From Rubrivivax sp. (GTDB lineage: Bacteria; Pseudomonadota; Gammaproteobacteria; Burkholderiales; Burkholderiaceae_C): DNA of 64,000 nt. The DNA lies in the NCBI GenBank assembly GCA_020852865.1, contig JADYZZ010000059.1:62001-126000 (forward strand). The letters run 5' to 3'. The position numbers were made by a program, and so were the translations under genes. Of the stretch, positions 9,431 to 17,991 are shown in pieces. The notes beneath the pieces were generated by a model. It searched no databases. It was given only the letters and a program-made list of their open reading frames with translations, and was not told the origin of the DNA. Position 1 is the first letter of the stretch. Every line of letters starts with the position of its first letter.

Positions 9431-10510
9431 TCAGTGCTCGCATATCACCTGAACCGTGAACTGCCTGGCGCGTTCCGCGATCTGAATCCCGTCCAGACGA
9501 ATGTCCAGTCCGACGGCCTGGTACGACACGCCACTCGAATCGAGGAAGGCGCGCAGCACCTCCGGCTTGATCGCGAAGTTGACGTTCTGCGGCAGATCGC
9601 CGGTCTCGCGCGCGACGCGCGCGGCGTCGAGTTTGCCCACCACCATGCCGACCACCGAGCCCGAGCGGTCGACCAGCGGACCGCCGCTGTTGCCGGGCTG
9701 GACGGGCGCCGAGATCTGCAGCACCGCCGGGTCGTTGCCCAGGCCCGCGAGCGAATTCACCTGCCCGCTGGTGACCACGAGGTCGTCGGCCAGCAGGCCC
9801 GAAAGCGGATACCCGGCGACCATGGCATCTTCGCCGAGCGCGGCCACGATCCGGATTGCGGCGGCATGGCCGACCGGGGCGGGCAGGCGCAGCAGCGCGA
9901 GGTCATGGCGTTCGCTGGCATTGGCCAGCGTCGCCGCGGCGGTATTGGCCCCGCGGCGCACCGAGATCGTCGCGCAGCCCTTGATCACATGGTGGTTGGT
10001 GAGGGCGAAGCGCGGCTCCACGAGGAAACCGCTGCCGTTGTCGAGCGCGACGCGACCGCCGCGCCTCGGCGCTGGGCCCTCGACGGCCGACGCCGGCGAC
10101 GCGCCGGAGGGCGCACGGGCGGAACGCGGCAACCTGCGGCCTTCGGCGTCGCGCGGCCGCGCCAGATCGCAGACGAACACGAACTCCTCTTTCTCGCCGG
10201 CACCGAGCGAATCCAGCGCCACGAAGGCGTCGGCCGGCAACTCGCCCGGAAGCGGCCGCCGCAACGCGCGCTGGCAGTCCACTTCGGCCGCCTGCGCCTG
10301 CAGCGACACCTTGCCCACGGCCGCCGGCGCGACGCGCAGCCGGTAGCGGTAGCGCACCAAGGGCCAGCGGTCGGCGGCGATCGCCTCGAGGTCGATCTCG
10401 CGCGCACCGTCGGTCGTGGCAGGCAGCCAATGCCCGGCCGCCGCGATGCTGGCAGCCGTCGTTGCAGCGGCCAGCGCCGAACAGGCGATGACATCGCGCA
10501 GGATCTTCAT
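9431..10510 (-). CDS. Trypsin-like serine protease (S1, DegP-type active site) with unknown N-terminal domain
   Basis: 359 residues from the ATG at MKILRDVIACSALAAATTAA, with a signal peptide ending near residue 25. The open frame continues upstream, but that part shadows the IclR gene. An N-terminal region of about 125 residues of unknown fold contains two Cys residues (C79 and C114), possibly a disulfide. The S1 catalytic triad follows: His174 in LTNHHVIKG, Asp203 in RHDLALL and Ser275 in QPGNSGGPLV. There is no PDZ domain, so it resembles DegP only in the protease core. It is expected in the periplasm. It stands alone downstream of the IclR gene, separated by 158 nt. Confidence 0.85.
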   Translation of the reverse strand: MKILRDVIACSALAAATTAASIAAAGHWLPATTDGAREIDLEAIAADRWPLVRYRYRLRVAPAAVGKVSLQAQAAEVDCQRALRRPLPGELPADAFVALDSLGAGEKEEFVFVCDLARPRDAEGRRLPRSARAPSGASPASAVEGPAPRRGGRVALDNGSGFLVEPRFALTNHHVIKGCATISVRRGANTAAATLANASERHDLALLRLPAPVGHAAAIRIVAALGEDAMVAGYPLSGLLADDLVVTSGQVNSLAGLGNDPAVLQISAPVQPGNSGGPLVDRSGSVVGMVVGKLDAARVARETGDLPQNVNFAIKPEVLRAFLDSSGVSYQAVGLDIRLDGIQIAERARQFTVQVICEH

Positions 10511-10668
10511 GAGCCTCTTGCCGTGCTGGTCCGGCGCGGAGTATGCGGCAGCCGGTGCGCGCGGCCCGAGCTGGCCACGGACGCGATGGTGCCGACACCG
10601 AGGCGAGTGGCCTTCGGCATCGGCAGCGATGTCACCGCACCGCCATCGGCAACGCTGCGGCGCGCCGG

Positions 10669-11499
10669 CTACGGCATCACGAATGCCAGTTGGCGACGTA
10701 CGTTCGCGGCCAGCGACTTCAGCCGCGGCCCGATCTCGTCCTCGATCTGGTTTGGGCTGAGCCGGAAGATCGGCACGCGGCAGTTCATCGCGAAGCACTC
10801 GCCATTCTTGTCGCGCAGCAGCGGCACGCCGGTCGAGTGGGTCTCGGGAATCCATGTCCCGCGCAAGACGGAAAACCCGCGCTGCTTGCACTGGGCCACG
10901 CCGTCGAGGAACGAATCGGAGTACTGGGCCCACAGTTGGGGGCCGTTGCGCTTCATCTCGTCGAGCTTGGCGGCGAACTCGGCCTCGTCGAGCTGAGCGC
11001 ACAGGGCATGGCCGATGGTCGCCGGCAGCAAAGGGCCGATCGTGCCCAGGTCGTGCGCCGTCCAGACGTTCTCGTTGACGCGCGAGGTCTCCAGGTAGAC
11101 GAACTGGTCGCGGTCGATGACACCGATCGAGACGGTACCGCCGACATCCTGTGCCAAGGCCTGCATCGAAGGCCGCGCGATCTGCAGGATCTTCGCGTCG
11201 CTCAGCAGCGGGTTGACGAGCATCAGCGCGCCCCAGCCGAGTCGATAGCGCGACTTGTCCTGCTTCAGGTAGCCCAGACAGGTCAGCGTGTAGGTCAGCC
11301 GAACCACGGTGGGGCGGCTGATGCCGGTGTGAGCCGCGATCTCGGCATTGCTCATCCAGGTCCGCCCCGGCTGAAAGGCGCGCAGCACCTCCAGGCCCTT
11401 GGCCAGCGTGGTGGCGAATCCGGCGTCGCGGACGCCTTCGGCCACGCGCCGGAGGCTCGCGGCCGGGCGGTGCGCTCTCTGTCCGGTGCGGGTAGCCAT
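10669..11499 (-). CDS. IclR-family transcriptional regulator
   Basis: 276 residues. The N-terminal winged helix-turn-helix is at about 25-90 (TTLAKGLEVLRAFQPG, then MSNAEIAAHTGISRPTVVRL). The C-terminal IclR effector domain follows (GTVSIGVIDRDQFVYLE, LLPATIGHALCAQL). Such proteins bind a small organic acid and act as repressors or activators of catabolic operons. The gene is divergent from the amidohydrolase-dpp-type operon, which it very likely controls. The 128-nt gap contains repeated GAACAC/GTGTTC half-sites that are the best operator candidates. Confidence 0.9.
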   Translation of the reverse strand: MATRTGQRAHRPAASLRRVAEGVRDAGFATTLAKGLEVLRAFQPGRTWMSNAEIAAHTGISRPTVVRLTYTLTCLGYLKQDKSRYRLGWGALMLVNPLLSDAKILQIARPSMQALAQDVGGTVSIGVIDRDQFVYLETSRVNENVWTAHDLGTIGPLLPATIGHALCAQLDEAEFAAKLDEMKRNGPQLWAQYSDSFLDGVAQCKQRGFSVLRGTWIPETHSTGVPLLRDKNGECFAMNCRVPIFRLSPNQIEDEIGPRLKSLAANVRRQLAFVMP

Positions 11500-11518
11500 T
11501 CATCAATTGTCAACATAG

Positions 11519-11571
11519 TGAACACAAGTTGATCTAGGTGTTCATCCTATGGACGAACATGGGTGGAACAC
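11519..11571. promoter_or_regulatory. Candidate IclR operator cluster (GAACAC/GTGTTC half-sites)
   Basis: Within the divergent gap, TGAACAC (11519-11525) and GTGTTCA (11538-11544) form a perfect 7-bp inverted repeat with a 12-nt spacer. GTGTTCA also pairs with CGAACA at 11554-11559, making the near-palindrome TGTTCATCCTATGGACGAACA at 11539-11559. A further GGAACAC lies at 11565-11571. Palindromes of this size are usual IclR targets. Binding itself is inferred from position and symmetry only. Confidence 0.5.
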
Positions 11572-11627
11572 CGATCCTATGCACGTCAAACAGATGGGCC
11601 GGCTCGCACGGGAACCGGAGAACGGAC

Positions 11628-12530
11628 ATGACTCGAGTCATCGACATGGAGATCGGGCTGCCGTCTTCGGAGGCCAATCCGGCACTGGAGCGCGTGGCGC
11701 ACGGTCGGCCGGGCACGCCCTTCGCGCAGCCGCTGCCGCGCCCCGAGGGCTACGGCTTCGACAACTACAACCGTGTCTTCCGGACCCGCGGCCGACCGCA
11801 GCCGCAGGCCCAACCGGCAGACGACGGCGGGCTGGATCGTCTGGTGCAGGACATGGACCGGGCCGGCATCCGCTGCGGCTTGCTGGTGGGCGCCGAGAAC
11901 GGCGCCACGGGCCGCATCCACGCGCGCCATCCCGGCCGCTTCCTGACCTTCGTCACGTTCGACCCCGGCGACGGCATGCGCGCGGTACGCGAATTCGAGC
12001 GACTGGTGCGGGAAGAAGGCGCCAACGGACTGCGGCTGTCGGCCCTCTACAACGGCGTGCCCGCCAACGACCGGCGCTACTACCCGCTGTACGCCAAGGC
12101 CGTCGAGCTCGACGTGCCGGTGCGCATCTACACAGCCATGAACTACGCCAACGACCGGCCCTACGACCTCGGGCACCCGCGCCATCTGGACGACGTGGCG
12201 ATCGACTTCCCGGAGCTGCGCATCGTCGCCGGCCTGGCCGGCTGGCCCTGGGTCAACGAGATGGTCGGCCTGCTGCGGCGCCATCCGAACCTGTACGTCG
12301 ACACCGCGGCGCACCACCCGCGCTACTTCGCGCAGCCGGGTTCGGGCTGGGAGATGTTCATGCAGTACGGCAACACGCTGCTGCAGGACAAGGTGATGAC
12401 GGGCCTGTCGCGCTACCTGCTCGGCGCCTCGTTCGAGGAGCTGATCGCCGAATACCGCAAGCTGCCGCTGAAGGAACGGGTAATCGAGAAGTGGCTCTAC
12501 GGCAACGCGGCCGAGTTCCTGCGGCTGTGA
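11628..12530 (+). CDS. Amidohydrolase-2-fold protein lacking the usual metal ligands
   Basis: 300 residues from the ATG at MTRVIDMEIGLPSSEANPAL; the longer frame from 11538 runs through the operator region. The fold resembles the ACMSD/OMA-hydratase amidohydrolase group: FLTFVTFDPGDGMRAVREFE, the GWPWVNEMVGLLRRHPNLYVD segment, and the ending LYGNAAEFLRL. However, the N-terminal HxH is replaced by DMEIG, the His expected before GWPWV is absent (IVAGLAGWPWV), and the C-terminal FGSD-type Asp is replaced in VMTGLSRYLL. A classical zinc-dependent hydrolase or decarboxylase mechanism is therefore doubtful. It is the first gene of the IclR-linked uptake operon, 17 nt before the permease gene. Confidence 0.75.
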   Translation: MTRVIDMEIGLPSSEANPALERVAHGRPGTPFAQPLPRPEGYGFDNYNRVFRTRGRPQPQAQPADDGGLDRLVQDMDRAGIRCGLLVGAENGATGRIHARHPGRFLTFVTFDPGDGMRAVREFERLVREEGANGLRLSALYNGVPANDRRYYPLYAKAVELDVPVRIYTAMNYANDRPYDLGHPRHLDDVAIDFPELRIVAGLAGWPWVNEMVGLLRRHPNLYVDTAAHHPRYFAQPGSGWEMFMQYGNTLLQDKVMTGLSRYLLGASFEELIAEYRKLPLKERVIEKWLYGNAAEFLRL

Positions 12531-12547
12531 GCTGAGGCGGCACCAGC

Positions 12548-13516
12548 ATGCTGCTGTACGTCCTGCGGCGCCTGCTGTACGCGCTGCCGCTGTTCTTCGT
12601 CGTCGTCGTCGCGACGTTCACGCTGCTGCACCTGATCCCGGGCGACCCGGTGCAGGCGCTGGTGGGCGACTACCCGGTGCCGCCGGCTTTCCGCGAGGCG
12701 ATCGAGCGCAAGTACCGCCTGAACGAGCCGTTCACGTCGCAGGTCGCCCACTACCTCGGCGCGGTCGTGCAGGGCGACTTCGGCTACTCGTACCAGAACC
12801 AGCGGCCGGTGCGCGATCTGATCGCCGAGCGCGCGCCGCGCACGGCCCTGCTGGCCTTCGTCGGCTTCGCCGTCGCGATCCCGCTCGGCATGGCCATCGG
12901 CGTGATCGCCGGCACCACGCGGCGCGCCGCCACCGACAAGTTCTGGACCACCACCGCACTGGTGGCCTACGCGATTCCGACCTTCTGGCTCGGCCAGTTG
13001 CTGGTGATGACCTTCGCGCTGCAACTGGGCTGGTTCCCGACCCAGGGCCTCGGCCCGGCGGTGTCGCGCGCGCAGGGCCTGGACTGGCTGCTCGAGCGCG
13101 CACGCTACCTGACGCTGCCGGCGGCGGCCTTCGCCATCCACGAAGGCATGCGCTTTGCGCGCATCATGCGTGCCAGCATCATCGACACGCTGTCGCAGGG
13201 CTACATCGTCACGGCGCGCGCCAAGGGCCTGACGCGCGGCGAGATCATCCGCCGCCATGTGCTGCGCAATTCCAGCCTGCCGCTGGTGACCATCGCGGGA
13301 TACGCGTTCGGCTCCGCGCTCAGCGGCGCCGTGCTGCTGGAGACGGTGTTCACCTGGCCCGGCCTGGGCCTGCTGATGGTCGACTCGATCCGGCTGCGCG
13401 ACAACCTCACCGTGGTCGGCGTGGTCATCGTCTCGGTGCTGGCGGTGGTCGTGATGAACCTGGTGGTCGACGTCCTGTATGCGCTGCTCGATCCGCGCAT
13501 CAGGGCCCGAGCCTGA
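12548..13516 (+). CDS. ABC importer permease, DppB type
   Basis: 322 residues. The start MLLYVLRRLLYALPLFFVVVVA carries the characteristic first membrane helix of DppB/OppB permeases. The binding-protein-dependent transport signature is near residues 210-245 (TARAKGLTRGEIIRRHVLRN), the EAA loop that contacts the ATPase. About six transmembrane helices are visible. It is the second gene in an operon with a DppC-type permease (4 nt gap), two ATPases and a binding protein. The family imports di- and oligopeptides, nickel, opines or glycosides; neighbours suggest an organic acid or peptide-like substrate. Confidence 0.92.
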   Translation: MLLYVLRRLLYALPLFFVVVVATFTLLHLIPGDPVQALVGDYPVPPAFREAIERKYRLNEPFTSQVAHYLGAVVQGDFGYSYQNQRPVRDLIAERAPRTALLAFVGFAVAIPLGMAIGVIAGTTRRAATDKFWTTTALVAYAIPTFWLGQLLVMTFALQLGWFPTQGLGPAVSRAQGLDWLLERARYLTLPAAAFAIHEGMRFARIMRASIIDTLSQGYIVTARAKGLTRGEIIRRHVLRNSSLPLVTIAGYAFGSALSGAVLLETVFTWPGLGLLMVDSIRLRDNLTVVGVVIVSVLAVVVMNLVVDVLYALLDPRIRARA

Positions 13517-13520
13517 AGTC

Positions 13521-14398
13521 ATGAGCCAAGCCCCGGCGATCTCGGTCGGTCCGCCCGCGCGGCCCTCGATCTGGCGCGCGATGATGACCACGCGCCACGG
13601 CGCGGTCGGCATCGTCGTCATGGCGCTGCTGGTGGCCATGGCGCTGGCAGCGCCCTATGCCGCGCCCTACACGCCGCTGCAGCAGACGCCGGCCAGCCTG
13701 GCGCCGCCCTCGGCCGCCTATCCCTTCGGCACCGACAACATCGGCCGCGACGTCTTCTCGCTCATCCTGTACGGCGCGCGCTCCTCGCTGCTCGTCGGGC
13801 TGGGCGCGGCGCTGGCGGCACTGATGGTCGGCGGCACGATCGGCATCCTCGCGGGCTACTTCCGCGGGCCGACCGAGGCCGTGCTGATGCGGCTCATCGA
13901 GCTGTTCCAGACGCTGCCCGTGATCATGCTCGTGCTGTGCGCGATCGCGCTGTTCGGCTCCAGCTTCTGGCTGCTGATCGCCGCCGTCGCGCTGGCCATC
14001 TGGCCGATGGAGGCGCGGCTGGTCTACGGCCAATACATCCGGCTGCGCGGGCGCGAATTCATCGCCGCCGCGCGCGTGGCCGACCTGTCGACCGCGCACA
14101 TCATCTTCCGCGAGATCCTGCCCAACGCCGCGCAGCCGATCATCGTGCAGGTGGCGCTGGACGCGAGCATCGCCATCCTGATCGAGGCCGGGCTGGGATT
14201 CCTCGGCCTGTCCGATCCCTCCAAGGTCAGCTGGGGCCAGCAGCTCTTCGTCGCCCAGGACCACATGCACGACGCCTGGTGGATGAGCGTCTTTCCGGGC
14301 GCGGCCATCTGCCTGGCGGTGATCGGCCTCAACCTGTGCGCCGACGGTCTGAACGAAGCCATCGACCCGCGCAGCACCCGGGGCCTGGGGGGCCTGCA

Positions 14399-14402
<4 letters not shown>
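13521..14402 (+). CDS. ABC importer permease, DppC type
   Basis: 293 residues. The N-terminal OppC-type segment is followed by a first helix (GIVVMALLVAMALAAPY) and the conserved PFGTDNIGRDVFSLILYGAR stretch found after it in DppC proteins. The EAA loop is at about 195-215 (AARVADLSTAHIIFREILPN), and GLGFLGLSDPSKVSWGQ matches the family pattern before the last helices. The stop codon overlaps the start of the ATPase gene (ATGA), indicating coupled translation. It forms the transmembrane channel with the DppB-type subunit. Confidence 0.92.
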
Positions 14403-15228
<826 letters not shown>

Positions 15229-15232
<4 letters not shown>

Positions 15233-16263
15233 GCGACCCCATCCTCGCGCTGCGCGGCGTCGCGCAGGTCTACACCGCGCGCAAGGCCAGCGGCTGGGGC
15301 TGGACCAAGACCGCCGCGGCGCGCGCGGTGAACCTCGAAGTGCACGAAGGCCAGACCCTGGCGATCGTCGGCGAGTCGGGCTCGGGCAAGAGCACGCTCG
15401 CCAAGCTGCTGCTGATGCTCGACCGCCCGACGGCGGGCGAAGTGAGCTATCGCGGCGTGCCGTTGACCGAACTCGATGCCGGCGCGCACAGCCGCTACCG
15501 GCGCGAGATCCAGGCCGTGTTCCAGGACCCTGCGTCTTCGCTCAACCCGCGCATGAGCGTCGAACAGTCGCTCGGCCATGTCGCGCGCAGGCACCAGCTG
15601 GCGAGCGCGCGGGAGCTGCGCTCGTTCATCGCGCGTCAGCTCGACGCGGTGGGGCTGGTGCCGGCCGCGGACTATCTGGGCCGTTTTCCGCACCAGCTCT
15701 CCGGCGGCCAGCAACAGCGCATCGCCATCGCGCGCGCAATGATGCTCGAGCCGCGGCTCATCATCGCCGACGAGCCGCTGTCGAGCCTGGACGTTTCGAT
15801 CCAGGCTCAGGTGCTCGAGCTGATGCTCGAGCTGCGCCGGCGCACCGGCGTCGGCTTCGTCGTCATCAGCCACGACCTGGGCGCGATGCAGGCCATCGCC
15901 GAGCGCACCGCGGTGATGTACCGCGGGCGCATCGTCGAGATCGGTGCGCGCGTCTACGAGCGCCCGGCGCATCCCTACACGCGCCTGCTGCTCGACGCGC
16001 GGCTCGCCACCGACCCGCGCAAGGGCCGCGTCCGCGCCGCGCCGCCCGTGCGTGCCGCCGCGCCGCGGTCCTCGGCGCAGGGCGGCGGCTGCAGCTTCGG
16101 CAACCGCTGTCCCTACGCGATCGCGCGCTGCGCCGAGGTCGAGCCCCTGCTGCGCGCGCTCGGCGACGGCGTCACCCAGGCGGCCTGCCACCGGGCCGAG
16201 GAACTGGCCGACACGCTCGCCGCCCGCAGCGTCGAAACACCCGTCATCGCGCTCGATGCGTGA
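15229..16263 (+). CDS. ABC importer ATP-binding protein, DppF type
   Basis: 344 residues. Walker A is GESGSGKST, the Q-loop is [14 protein letters not shown], the signature is LSGGQQQR, Walker B is [12 protein letters not shown], and the H-loop is VISHDLGAM. The C-terminal oligo/dipeptide-transporter domain is complete with its Cys-rich segment ([19 protein letters not shown] and a later C), which binds a 4Fe-4S cluster in studied relatives. The start overlaps the stop of the DppD-type gene. It is followed after 40 nt by the binding-protein gene. Confidence 0.92.
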
Positions 16264-16303
16264 CGACGGCGATCCTCCATTGCAACCCGAAAGGAACGAG
16301 ACG

Positions 16304-17932
16304 ATGACTCCGATTCCCCACCATGGGCCGCGCCGCGCGGTGCTGCGCCTGGCTGGCGCGCTGCTGGGCTGCGCTGCGGCCGCTCTCGCGCTTCCTGCGC
16401 GGGCCCAGGAGGGCAAGCCGGTCAAGGGCGGCACCGTGGTCGCGGCGCTCAATGCGACGACCATCCCGACGCTCAACACGCAGCTCACCTCGAACGTGCC
16501 GCCGCTGTTCGCGGCCGACGCATGGGCCGACGGCCTGATGACCTACGACCGCACGGGCACGCGGCTGCCGCGCCTGGCCACCAGGTGGGAGACCTCGCCC
16601 GACGGCAAGACCTACACCTTCACGCTGCGCAGCGGCGTCAAGTGGTCGGACGGCAAGCCGTTCAGCGCCGAGGACGTGGTCTTCACGCTCACCGCCTTCG
16701 GCAAGTACAACACCTATCTGACCAAGCTCATGCCGCTGGTCGAGGAGGCGAGCGCCCCCGACGCGACCACGTTCGTGCTCAAGCTGAAGGCGCCGCTCAC
16801 GGCGACGCTGGACCTCTTCGACAAGGAGGTCTTCCCGCTGATGGCCAAGCATGTCTACGGCGGCCAGGACGTGACCACGCATCCGGCCAACCTGGCGCCC
16901 GTGGGCCTCGGCCCGTTCAAGTTCAAGAGCTGGCAGAGCGGCCAGTCCATCACCTTCGTGCGCAACGAGCATTACTGGGAGCCGGGCAAGCCGTATCTGG
17001 ACTCGGTGGTCTTCGCACTCATCCCGAACCCGCAGCAACGGCTCAACGCCATGATCAACGGCGAGGTGGACTGGTTCCGCCCCGAGGTCGCGCAGGTGCG
17101 CGCGACGCAGGAGGCGGCCAAGAAGGGCAGTTTCCGCGTCGTGCAGATCGTCAACAACGCACCCGAGACCGCGGTGGTCGACTTCAACCTGACGCGCAAG
17201 CCCCTGAACGAGCTCAAGGTCCGCCAGGCTCTGTTCCACGCCATCGATCGCAGGCGCATCGTGCAGGACGTGTACCAGGGGCTGGCCGACACGGCCAAGA
17301 ACGCGATCCCGACCCAGTTCAAGAGCCTGCACGACCCCTCCGTGAACTACGACACGCTCTACGCCTACGACCCCGTGCGCGCCGGCAAGTTGCTCGACGA
17401 GGCCGGCTATCCGCTCAAGGACGGCAAGCGCTTCGCGCTCGAGCTGACGGTGATCTCGGTGCCGCCCTACGACGCCGTGGCCAAGGTCGTGCAGGCGCAA
17501 TGGGCCGCCATCGGCGTCGACGTCAAGCTCAGTGCGCTGGACCTGCAGATCTGGCTCAACAAGGTGTACAGCGAACGCAACTTCGACGCCTCGGTGATCT
17601 CGCTCACCGGCCGCACCAACCCGGTGCTGGGGGTGGACCGCAGCTTCGTGTGCAACCAGGGCAAGGTGCCGTTCGCCAACCCCACCGGCTACTGCAATGC
17701 GGAGTTCGACAAGATCGCTCTCGAGGCCGCCGCCGCGCCCCTGGGCAAGCAGCGCGAGTGGTATCGCAAGTACGAGGAGATCATCGCCCGCGACCTGCCG
17801 CAGCTGCAGCTCACCAACGCGCAGGTGTTCGAGGCGGTGAGCAATCGCCTGCACGGCCTCGATGCGCAGTTCAACTTCTCGTTCAACACGCACCCGAACT
17901 GGGCCGAGGCATGGTCGCCATCGGGCAAGTAG
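16304..17932 (+). CDS. ABC importer periplasmic binding protein (SBP_bac_5)
   Basis: 542 residues. A signal peptide with an Arg pair (GPRRAVLRLAGALLG) ends near ARAQ at about residue 35, possibly Tat-type. The mature protein shows the family 5 pattern: GGTVVAALNATTIPTL, a LATRWETSPDGKTYTFTLR motif, SGVKWSDGKPFSAEDVVFTL, and LGPFKFKSWQSGQSITFVRN. It captures the substrate for the importer encoded just upstream. Length is normal for dipeptide/oligopeptide binding proteins. The ligand is unknown; the linked acyl-CoA synthetase suggests a compound that ends as a carboxylic acid. Confidence 0.92.
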   Translation: MTPIPHHGPRRAVLRLAGALLGCAAAALALPARAQEGKPVKGGTVVAALNATTIPTLNTQLTSNVPPLFAADAWADGLMTYDRTGTRLPRLATRWETSPDGKTYTFTLRSGVKWSDGKPFSAEDVVFTLTAFGKYNTYLTKLMPLVEEASAPDATTFVLKLKAPLTATLDLFDKEVFPLMAKHVYGGQDVTTHPANLAPVGLGPFKFKSWQSGQSITFVRNEHYWEPGKPYLDSVVFALIPNPQQRLNAMINGEVDWFRPEVAQVRATQEAAKKGSFRVVQIVNNAPETAVVDFNLTRKPLNELKVRQALFHAIDRRRIVQDVYQGLADTAKNAIPTQFKSLHDPSVNYDTLYAYDPVRAGKLLDEAGYPLKDGKRFALELTVISVPPYDAVAKVVQAQWAAIGVDVKLSALDLQIWLNKVYSERNFDASVISLTGRTNPVLGVDRSFVCNQGKVPFANPTGYCNAEFDKIALEAAAAPLGKQREWYRKYEEIIARDLPQLQLTNAQVFEAVSNRLHGLDAQFNFSFNTHPNWAEAWSPSGK

Positions 17933-17991
17933 CGCGGGCGGCTGCAGACACGCCTGCCGCCCTCGTACACCGAGTCCGGAGGGATCGAACC

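Noticed and set aside
11508-11513. TTGACA -35 box for the IclR gene
   Set aside because: On the minus strand it is only about nine nt from the ATG, leaving no room for a -10 box and leader.
16522-17991. Plus-strand extension upstream of the acyl-CoA synthetase, giving a 1195-residue protein
   Set aside because: The extra part is a shadow of the binding-protein gene; the TTG at 17992 with a ribosome site fits the family length.
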